From Sipunculus nudus (Eukaryota; Annelida; Sipuncula; Golfingiida; Sipunculidae), in assembly GCA_026874595.1 (NCBI GenBank), contig CM049320.1, forward strand, positions 11,683,964 through 11,747,963: a stretch of DNA of 64,000 nucleotides. Reading direction: 5' to 3'. Positions within the stretch are counted from its first letter, which is position 1. Each line of letters starts with the position of its first letter. Shown piece after piece: positions 54,984-64,000 of the stretch. Below the pieces are notes generated by a model. That model was not told the DNA's origin. It worked only from the letters and a program-made list of their open reading frames with translations, and searched no databases. The translations under genes and the position numbers were made by a program.

Positions 54984-57900
54984 CACAGTAGGAATGGGTG
55001 AAAATAAGGATAGATATGAAGACTGGATTCAGTACCGGAGAAAAAATGATAATATATATGATGTCTTTAGTGACAATGAGGTAACTCATAAAATCACAAA
55101 TTTGGAATTTATTTTAATGACAGACACAGAAAGTGGAGCAGTTCACTTGAAAAACTTAATTCTCTACATAGCTCAAAAAACATTTGTAAAAAATGGAAAA
55201 GATGAATAATAAGAAAAAATCTCAACCAGAATGGTGGAATATTACTTGCTCAAGGCTAAAAAGGAGAAAATATGAAGCTTTAAATAAATTTAGATGTACA
55301 AATAATAATTTAGATTTCATTATATATAAACAAATAAAAGCCAAATTTAAAGCAGAATGTACCAGACTTCAAAAGGAAATAGCCAAAAGAAAGTTTGAAC
55401 AACTAACTTCTTGCTCTACAGCCAATGAAATCTTTAGAAAAATGAAAACTCACAAAAGAAAGAAGGTAAACAATAATATAACTGGAGAAGAATGGATAAC
55501 ACTTTTTAAAAAATTATTAACAGATAATGTAAGCAATATAAATATTAGTTATATGACTGAGATGAATAAATATGAATATTATGAACAGGTAGATGATAAT
55601 ATTTTTGACATGGAAGTAAATTATAATATAAATCAAACTGAAATATCAAGACAACTATCTAAACTACAAAATGGTAAAACACCTGGACCTGATGGTATCT
55701 CTGTAGAATTATTAAAAGAAAATAAGGTTATTTTAGTACCACTATTAGAAAAATTATTTAATCAAGTCTTCTCATGTGGACAATTTCCCGACGAATGGTC
55801 TAAAGCAATTTTATTTCCTTTGCATAAGAATGGAAATATAAATGACCCAAATAACTACAGAGGCATAGCTCTTTTAAATACAGTAGGCAAATTATTTACC
55901 AAAATTTTGAACGAAAGATTAATGTTATGGGCTGAAAATCACAACAGATTTCTGGAAGAACAAGCTGGTTACAGAAGAAATTATAGTACAATAGATAATA
56001 TGTTTACTTTAATGGCTTTAACTGAATCATATTTGTCAAAGAAAAAAGGTAGATTTTATGCTATATTTATAGATTTTTCTAAAGCTTTTGACTCGATACA
56101 ACATCAATTACTATTTCATGTTTTGCATAAAATTGGAATTAGAGGGAAAACATACAACATCTTGAAATCTATGTATTCAAAGCTAAAATCTTGTGTACTA
56201 ACTGAAAATGGTTTAACAGATTATTTTTCATGCACTACAGGAACTAGGCAGGGCTGCATGATCAGCCCTCTATTGTTTACATTCTTTATGAATGAATTGT
56301 ATTTTAAATTGCATTCTGAAGAAGAAGGTATATTTATAAGTTCAGAAACCAGATCACTTTCAATGCTTTTGTTTGCGGACGATGTTGTATGTTTCGCGGA
56401 TACAGTTGGCCGGTTACAAATGCAAATTAATAAATTAGACACTTTCTGTGACTTATATGGAATGAAAGTTAATATGAACAAAACAAAAATTCTTGTGTTT
56501 AGAAATGGTGGTGTTTTGAGAAGATGTGAAAAATGGTATTATAAAGGAAAGCCAATTGATGTAGTTAGTAGTTATAAATATTTAGGAGGAATTTTCACAA
56601 GTTTTCTAAAATGGTCAAAAATGAAAGAACACTTAGGAATTCAAGCAAATAAAGCTGTTATTATGATTAAACAATTTATAAGTAGGTATAAACATTTAAC
56701 AATTGATCAATCTCTCTTTCTTTTTGATCGGATGGTGCTACCAATTTTATGCTATGGTAGTGAACTATGGGGCCATGAAAGTTGTGACAATATTGAATCA
56801 GTACAAAATAAATTTTGCAAGTATATTCTAAAGATTAATTATTCATCACCAACAGCTGCGGCACTTGGTGAATGTGGAAGACTGCCTTTGAAAATTCATT
56901 ATGTATTTAGATGTATTAAGTATTGGACAAAAATATTAAAAATGACACCAAACAGATATCCCAAACAACTATATTATAAGCTATATCGTCTAGATGAACT
57001 TGGAAGGAAAACTTGGGCAACAAAAATTAAAAATCTACTTTTTTCACTTGGCTTCGGTTATATTTGGATATTTCATGACTTAGGGGATACACAACTATTT
57101 CTGTTACAGTTGCATCAAAGGTTATAGGATATTTATTCCCAAGAATGGTCAAACAATATTTCAAGTAACAAACGTTTAGAAACATATTCAGTGTTTAAAT
57201 CATTATTAACCATGGAAATGTATTTGAAAGTTGTTATGAATATTAACTACAAGACCAGTTTAGCCAAATTAAGATGTTCCTCTCATAATCTGCAAATTGA
57301 AAAAGGAAGGCATGATAAGATACACTGGACAGAGAGAAATTGTCCCTTCTGTTTAAATCATGGTGAAGCTTTAGTTGAAACAGAATATCATTTTATGATG
57401 AAGTGTCCACTATATAATGATTTGAGAATTAAATACCTTTTTAAGCATGGGAAAATATCTTTTGTATCACTTATGACAAATAAAAACCCAGCAGTCATTA
57501 ATAATTTAGCAGCTTTTGTATATCATGCTTTTAAAAGAAGAAATGATCAAATATAAGCCAGTATTTAATTTCTTTATTTATTATTTATTTATTTATTGTT
57601 GAAGTATTAAAGTAGCTTTCATAAAGTATACTTGTAAAATGTACTATAAAGTATTTTGGACAGATATCCTAACCTGTTAAATATTTGCGTATTTATAGAT
57701 GTAAAGATATCTCTAAATGTGGATATATATGTGCATGTGTATGTATGTGTATATATATTTGTGCGTGTATATATATATTAATACGTGTACTTGTATGTGT
57801 GCATTGTTTAATTTGAAATATGGTTTTCTTAAATATTAATGAATACAAATATCTTATTTCTATTTATTGTACATTGCAGTAATGACCTCTTAAACTATAT

Positions 57901-58078
57901 TATTATATTCATTGATACTTCTGAATGCATGTATTAAGAAATTGTTTGTTTAATCAATTGTTTATTTATTACCATCATATTGTATTCGGATGGTATTATG
58001 TAATTACTTATGGAATTATGGGCCTGAGGCCTTATATTTTCAGAATAAAACATTCATTCATTCATTCACAGTAGGAAT
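54984..58078 (+). mobile_element. 5'-truncated LINE with exact 12-bp target duplication
   Basis: CACAGTAGGAAT occurs at 54984-54995 and 58067-58078 and brackets a 3071-bp insertion (54996-58066). The insert starts inside coding sequence upstream of the reverse transcriptase domain. It ends with an AATAAA at 58044-58049 and a short (CATT)n-type tail. This is the hallmark of target-primed reverse transcription with 5' truncation. The element lies antisense to SPAG7 in its intron. The clade cannot be fixed by eye; the reverse transcriptase resembles the CR1/L2/Jockey group. Confidence 0.93.
54996..57556 (+). pseudogene. LINE ORF2 remnant: reverse transcriptase and C-terminal zinc motif
   Basis: Coding runs in three pieces: 54996-55209 in one frame, 55193-57127 (644 codons) in the next, and 57128-57556 in the same frame after a TAG at 57125-57127. 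The 644-codon piece holds the LINE reverse transcriptase. It shows NNYRGIALLNTVGKLFTKIL, motif A FIDFSKAFDSIQH, TGTRQGCMISPLLFTFFMNE and the catalytic LLFADD with Asp396 and Asp397 intact. A CYGSELWG block follows. The last piece ends with a CPFC...H...C zinc motif typical of LINE C-termini. The endonuclease is missing through 5' truncation. One frame change in an A-rich stretch near 55200 and one stop codon mark it as dead. Confidence 0.9.
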
Positions 58079-58559
58079 CTAGATTTATATTATAAACTGC
58101 ATCTTTGTCTATCATTAATTTCCTTCATATGATCCCTAATGATTAGTATTAAATAATATGATTTATTTTTTATCATTAAAATCTAACTGAAAAATACCAT
58201 AGGTGACTGCATGATGTTATTTGGAATAACATTGACATTGACATTCTATCCATCCATACAAGATTCTTACATCATCAGTAACAGTGATTTTCTGTTACTC
58301 ATCAACTAACAAATTCCTTTTTTATTAATTTTTCTTTAATTTGTTATCAAAAACCAATAAAAAATTATTAATTTATTGTTTATTGTTATGTTGTTTTTCA
58401 AAACAACTACTAGATGAGTTGGGACACCTGGATCAACTGTGGCTAGGCATTAGCTGCCTGGCTGCCCCAGTGTTTGCTTCGCTCAAGCGTGCATAATCTG
58501 ATGAAAGGTCAACAAGGTCAACATACAGGTGACTGAAGAGGGGCTTGATTAAGGCTTGG

Positions 58560-59690
58560 TCTGACATGGTCTCATAAAAACATTAATAAAAGCTACAATA
58601 TTTGGCCAATTTCTTTCAGCTTTCTAAACTACAAAGATGAAATCCTTATGTGTGCATGATTTGAAAATTATATCAACAGTGCTCTCAGGAAACAAACGTG
58701 CTATGGTCAAAGTTGGGCAAAATTTAAGGTACTAATTTTATATTGATACTAATAACTTATAAAATTTGAAAAATTCAGAACTAATTTTTGGTATTCAATT
58801 GAATCTTGATTAAATAATGTTACATCCCTGACAAAAAACCTCTAGCTTCAGCAATGCTCTTGTTAAGGGAGTAAATATATTTCTTGATTTTTTAAAAAGT
58901 GCATCATGTTTGGGCCCATAACTTAAAACAATTACGCAATACTGACATCATTTCTGGCATGTGCATAGCGAATGTATAGAAAAATATGTATATCATATAT
59001 GATCAAAGTCAGATCAGTGGTTTTGATATTAGGCAGTCTTACATTGCAACAATGGGTTTTTAATGGAAAAATTAAGTTTTTAATTAATATTTCAAAGAAA
59101 TTTAGTCCTAGTGATCAAATTATTGGCATGGTAGGGGATTTTGGAGACATCTAACTGTATGCCAAATTTAAGGAACTTAGAGCTGAAGCTGGGGAGCTGA
59201 GCTCTAGCAAACTGCATAACACTAGCTTGATGTAAACAATATGTGACATGGTGCTTGAAAACTTGAATAAAATCTACAGTTTTTGATCGACTGGTTTCAA
59301 ATTTTTGGTGTTAATAGTTGAAATGGTAACAAAAACATGCTTTGAAAAATAAATCCTCAGCAGTTACAGGGAAAAAACGTGCCATGGTCAAACTTGGGCA
59401 AAATTTAAAGTACCAATTTTATATTTTTGCCAATATTTAAAAAAATTTAACAGATTTTGATCTAATTTTTGGTATACAATTAAATTTTGATCAATTAAAG
59501 TTGTATTACTGAAAAAAGTCCCTACCTTGAACACTTTTGGTCTTAAGTGACCAAATATCTTTCCTGATTTTTTTACAAAGTCCATTATGTTTGGGCCCAT
59601 AACTTTTTTAAATTAAATAATAATGACTTAATTTCTGGCATGTACATAGGAACTATATAAAGGAATATTTATGGTGAATATGAAAACAAG
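58560..59690. repeat. Diverged tandem duplication, unit about 660 bp
   Basis: TTGGGCAAAATTTAAGGTAC and the following AT-rich 270 bp at about 58715-58980 recur at 59392-59660. Shared landmarks are TAATTTTTGGTAT, CATGTTTGGGCCCATAACTT and ATTTCTGGCATG. The preceding segments also align loosely. No coding potential was seen. Confidence 0.7.
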
Positions 59691-60199
59691 TGACCCATGG
59701 GTCATGACGCTCAGCTGCCATGCATGACCTGTGACATCATGGACTGAGATTCACAACTTCCAGTCAAATTTTGAAGAACCAATTTGCCAATTTGTTGAAA
59801 ATTTTCTATGACAACAGAAATATATATCACCTATGTCTGGTTAAAACACAGTGAATTGATGGTCTGAGGAAAATGCATGATTGTTAAGCTATCAGGAACT
59901 ATTCCAACAGCTTGCTTGAAACCTGTCAGTCTCATAAGGAACTTCACAAAGGGCAAATATAAGATCAAAATATATAGCAAAAATCAAGGAAATACATGCC
60001 AGAACTAGAATATGGGTAGTCGACAAGCGACTACGTTTATCCGCCTAAATCAGAGTGGAACTGGTGAAGTGAGGCATGGATTGAGTGGCAAGGGGAAATA
60101 GAGTGAAGTGTTGCATATTAGCATGGATGTCTGCAGCCCCATTGTGTATGTAGGTTGCTCCACCTACCACAAAATCCAGAAAGCTGTCCAAGTTGTATA

Positions 60200-61310
60200 C
60201 ATATGCAAAATTTAAGGCAGATAAGTCAAACCACTACATGTATATGAGTGATTTTTGCCCTTGGCAGACAAACAGATGGACGCTGTGCAAAAATGGCTGC
60301 AGGTGGTGCCACCAGTTTTGCGTATGATAAAGAGCTATGTGAGAACTATACACATGCAAAACTTTGGCCCAATCGGTCAAACGGTTCCCAAGATATGAGC
60401 TTGGATATCTGCTGCATAAATGTAGAATGTAGGTGGCGCCACCTGTCATAAAATCAAGAGAGCTGTCGGGGATGTATAAACCTGCAAAATTTTAGGCAGA
60501 TATGTCAAACCACTGCAGAGATATGAGTGATTTTATCCCATGGCAGACAAATAGACGGGAGCTGTGCAAAAATGGCTGCAGGTGGCGCCACCAGTTTTGC
60601 GTATGATACAGAGCTATGGGAGATCTATACACATGCAAAATTTTGGCTCAATCGGTCAAACTGTTCCCGAGATATGAGCTTGGATGTCTGCAGCGTAAAC
60701 GTTAATGTAGGTGGCGCCACCTGTCATAAAATCAGAAAAGCTGTCTAGGATGTATACGCATGCCGAATTTTAGGTGAATTAGTCAAACCACTGCAGAGAT
60801 ATGAGTGATTTTAACCCCTGGCAGATGAACAAATGGACACTGTGCAAACATGGTTGCAGGTGGCGCCACCTTTTATTGTATATGTTATAAAGCTATCCCA
60901 GGGCTATATTTGTATACGCATGCTGAATTTCAGGTGAATTAGTCAAACCACTGCGGAGATATGAGTGATTATTACCCAAGGCATACAAACAGATGGACAC
61001 TGTGCAAACATGGTTGCAGGTGGCGCCACCATTTTTTGTATGTTAAACAGCTCTCCAAGGGCTACATTTGTGCAAAAAAATTTCCTGATCGGTCAAACGG
61101 TTCCCGAGATATGTTGGTTTATGTGTGGAAACAGACACACAAACTGACGCAGAGTGCAGTTGAAAGGTCAGAGGTCAAAACAAAATTGGGGTGCAGCAGT
61201 TCACATGTGAACTGAACATAATCCTGGGTTTCGTAAAATTCTGCCCAGCCGTTATGGAGGAGTTCTCTGGACACCTACGCGGCGGCAGCGGCGTGCAGCT
61301 GAAAACCTAG
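60200..61310 (+). repeat. Tandem array of about 280-bp units with GGTGGCGCCACC palindromes
   Basis: The block CTGTGCAAAAATGGCTGCAG, followed by GTGGCGCCACC, begins near 60280, 60559, 60838 and 61000. Blocks such as CGGTCAAACGGTTCCC-AGATATGAG and CAAACCACTGCAGAGATATG alternate between them. A perfect 12-bp palindrome GGTGGCGCCACC occurs near 60431, 60580, 60709, 60860 and 61019, with a one-base variant near 60303. The last units are shortened to about 160 bp. No open frame is maintained. Confidence 0.85.
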
Positions 61311-61966
61311 TATCCGCAAAACTCTGTTTAGGCAGATGCAATTATTGAGAAACAGGTGCTTCTGTATGAATTTTTATTCAATACAAGCCAACTGTATTGC
61401 ACTTTTATAAATGATGGTAATATTTATTCAGAAATATTTGACCCAATCCTTTACAAGATTACATAAATATACATCCAACTGCATTCACTTTAACTGTTCT
61501 TGAGATAATATGATCAAAAGGAATTAAAAGATGGTTGCCTGGTGGCCATATTGGACTTTTGACAAGTCTGAAATCAGACAACAAACATTCTCTAAATCGG
61601 ACCAAACATTAAAGAAAAATTACTGAAACTGCACTGAAGAAATAATTTCTAAGGTGGCTAACTGGCAGACATAATGGATTTCTGACAAGTATGACATTTG
61701 ATATCCCACATTCTCCAATAAGAGACCAGACTTGGGGCAAATTATCCAGTAATGAATGCCCAAAATAATTCAAAAGGCATGTCCAGGCGCTCATATCAGA
61801 TTTATAGGTATGCAATTGTAAAAAGTGTAAGTCCAATATTTTTTATTATCACTCTGCTTTTCAATGGGGTCAGCAGGGTAGGTAAACTGCCAAACCTGAA
61901 AGAAAAGAAATGCAGAAAGCATGACTAAGGGTCTTGAAATAAAACAAAAAGCCATCCTAAATCAAG
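61311..61966. other. No gene seen
   Basis: A minus-strand stretch at about 61850-61895 follows a good acceptor-like TTTCTTTTCTTTCAG, but it has no recognisable product and does not match the expected N-terminus of SPAG7. Confidence 0.4.
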
Positions 61967-63517
61967 GTACCGTAGATCCGCGTTTTGCCGCCGCGGCCAT
62001 AAAATAAGACTTCCAGCCAAAAATCCTGACTAATATTTCTCGACAAGGGATGCGGCTATAAAACGCAGGTTAGGCTAAATTCAAACATGTACAAGTGACT
62101 CGACAGCCCGCCGAGGCGCAATGGGCGATAATAGGCTGAGGTAGAAGTGAATACTTAGAACGTATAGGTAATGATACTGCATATTTATATATTAATTTTA
62201 TTCATTATTAATTTTATAAAATGTAAAATTGATATTTTAAACAGGCTTAAATGTATTATAAAAATTTTCTGAGTCAGTCATAAACCACGGCAATTGTCAC
62301 GCAATGATTGATAAAAGATCGATATTCAATCGCCAAATTATGCATTCTATCAAGACTAACGGTTATACCTATATTTGAGTATCGCTGCAATATCGGTAAA
62401 ACATTATTTTAAGATATTTCTTGAACATATCATTTCTTTTCAAATAAACTGTAAAACAAAAGATAACCAAAGACCATACGTTCTTTGGCAATTAAACCTG
62501 CGTTCACGTTCAGATACTTCTTCGTTGATCACATTGTCAATAGATGGCGCTCAAAGGTCATAACCTCACCAGCTAGTTCCGTAATCTTTAAATATGGCAC
62601 ACTTTGCTAGCAGACGGTTCGGGCACCAGTGTGTATATATTATGATCAGCAGGACCCTGGGAGTACGCGTAAAGGCTCGACGCGGGATTCGCTTATTCAA
62701 AGGTTTTGTCAAGGTTGTTAATTGACCGACGTTGTATATAGTGTAAATAAAAGCCATCACAAAGAGTCCCGTTGGCTATGATATCCCATTGAAGTTTAAT
62801 TAGCCAGGGTAAAGGCGCAAGGTACACCAAGGCCCGCTAGTTCCGTAATCATTTTATGTGGCATCTTTTGCCGGTTGACGGTTCGGACACCATTTTGCAT
62901 ATATTATGATCAGCACAACCCGAGGTGTTCTGGAAATATGATCACCGACGAATGTGTCGTTTATTTAAATGTTTTGTTGTTAAATGACCGACGATGTATA
63001 ATGTCTAAATAATATTTAAACTACAGTCGTCCCATACAATGCTTTGATGCCTCATTGAACCTTAATTAGCCAAGTTAAAGGCGCAAGATTCGCCGGCATT
63101 CAGTGATGTGTCAAATTAATTTCGTAGCCCTACTAGAATTCGTCTTGGATGAGTCGTTATAAACCGAACAAATTGTCATCTATTCTAATCGGATAGATCA
63201 GGCGGTTTAACCAATTAATTAAATTAATTAATTAGCCAAGCAACATACACAGTTGCAACTGTTTCCCAAAACTGTAATGCCTGACCGCATATCAGCATAC
63301 CGCTGCGTACTAAGCTGCAGCCTAGCGTTTAAGAAAGAACCTTTTTTCGTTGTGTTCCCATACCTCACCCGGCAATGGAATGGATGAGAATGTGGTGCGG
63401 CCATTAAGTAAGGTTTTGGGAATTTTTTACTCCAGTGAAGGAGCCTTCCAGATATTTTACGAACATGGGGTGCGGCCATTAGACGACGTGCGGCGGCAAA
63501 ACGCGGATCTACGGTAC
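61967..63517. mobile_element. 1.55 kb element with 28-bp perfect terminal inverted repeats
   Basis: 61967-61994 (starting GTACCGTAGATCCGCG and ending GCCGCCGC) is the exact reverse complement of 63490-63517. Depending on where the end is set, the flanks give a TA or a palindromic GTAC target duplication. TGCGGCCATTA-type phrases recur near both ends (about 61991, 63397, 63470). The interior is a degenerate 264-bp tandem duplication and has no transposase frame, so this is a non-autonomous DNA element. Confidence 0.85.
62573..63100 (+). repeat. 264-bp tandem duplication inside the 61967-63517 element
   Basis: CTAGTTCCGTAATC begins at 62573 and again at 62837. The two copies share GACGGTTCGG, CACCA, ATATATTATGATCAGCA, TTAATTAGCCA and TAAAGGCGCAAG, with many substitutions between. 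Confidence 0.8.
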
Positions 63518-64000
63518 ACATCCACATATTATGAGAACAAACACTTGCTTTTATATGTGGTGATATATATTAAAATATTCAGATATCTAGGAAACTATGT
63601 TTATTGCTAGGATTCCATAAAATAAACTGCAAAATGTTCCCATCATCTTATAAATCAGTAGCTAAACCTTAATACTATACTCTCATAGTCTTAATGCCTG
63701 GCTGAAGCATTCAGACAACAGTGTTTTTGTTATGAACGAGGTACTTATCACTGATCCTTATCACTTAATAGGCTGAAACAAAAGGGAGTCATATGTCACC
63801 AGTGTCACTCACAATTACAGCCACACAGGGAGATTACCAGCTGGGGTGGGATGGTTATATATACAAGAAAAATAGAGATGGTCTATAAAATAAGTAATTG
63901 TGAACATCACTGACCTATTAAATAAGTAATTGTGAACATCACTGACCTATGACCTTGGCCTTTTGCCCACATATCAACTGGATTTTTTCTAAATGATGGG
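63518..64000. other. No gene seen; short tandem duplication at 63885-63948
   Basis: TAAAATAAGTAATTGTGAAC with the following ATCACTGACCTAT occurs twice in a row. Otherwise no feature could be assigned. Confidence 0.5.

Noticed and set aside
60248-61215. Several plus-strand frames of 60-84 codons
   Set aside because: They are translations of the GGTGGCGCCACC tandem array and are broken differently in each unit.
61850-61895. Minus-strand stretch after a strong acceptor, considered as a SPAG7 5' exon
   Set aside because: The possible peptides do not resemble the Lys/Glu-rich N-terminus of SPAG7 and no phase-compatible donor follows.

Overview
This window is animal nuclear DNA, most likely from a marine lophotrochozoan and probably a mollusc. 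The evidence is two intron-rich host genes with consensus GT-AG splice sites, animal-type transposable elements (a Ty3/Gypsy LTR element, LINEs, many small inverted-repeat elements) and a SPAG7 ortholog. The species cannot be read from the sequence alone. There are no operons, prokaryotic genes or CRISPR arrays. Most short open frames in the window are chance frames in AT-rich DNA or lie inside repeats.

Layout. 1-12 kb is gene-poor. It holds one likely minus-strand exon of a membrane protein (1824-2298), two copies of a dispersed repeat family (about 3.2 and 6.0 kb) and a 1.95 kb foldback (8495-10446). 12.1-22.3 kb is a full-length, recently inserted but defective Ty3/Gypsy retrotransposon (LTRs, tRNA-Leu-type primer site, gag, pol). 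22.4-33.4 kb is repeat-rich: an RT relic near 27.6 kb, an inverted-repeat region with a clustered 13-bp motif (29.2-30.8 kb), and a miniature transposon with a perfect 9-bp target duplication (32362-32927).

33.9-46.2 kb (plus strand) is a complete gene for an iron-sulfur class I fumarase with a mitochondrial-type presequence. It has 12 coding exons (1716 nt, 571 codons plus stop) whose phases all agree, and one unannotated-looking 15-nt in-frame microexon candidate. Its introns carry several inverted-repeat elements. 49.3-54.1 kb (minus strand) holds the last five exons of SPAG7, including its R3H motif. The 5' exons were not found and probably lie beyond position 64000, so the intron upstream is at least 10 kb. 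That intron contains a 5'-truncated LINE with an exact 12-bp target duplication (54984-58078), tandem-duplicated AT-rich DNA, an array built around the palindrome GGTGGCGCCACC (60.2-61.3 kb), and a 1.55 kb element with 28-bp perfect terminal inverted repeats (61967-63517).

The two host genes converge (3' ends about 3.2 kb apart). One is a mitochondrial or anaerobic-metabolism enzyme, the other a conserved R3H protein; nothing suggests a functional link. The observations most worth a second look are the fumarase microexon, the triplicated splice donor after exon 5, the open frame running from exon 7 into an 11-residue-repeat tail, the catalytic YLDD to YLDN change in a near-new retrotransposon, and the clustered TAACGGTGTCGAG motif.
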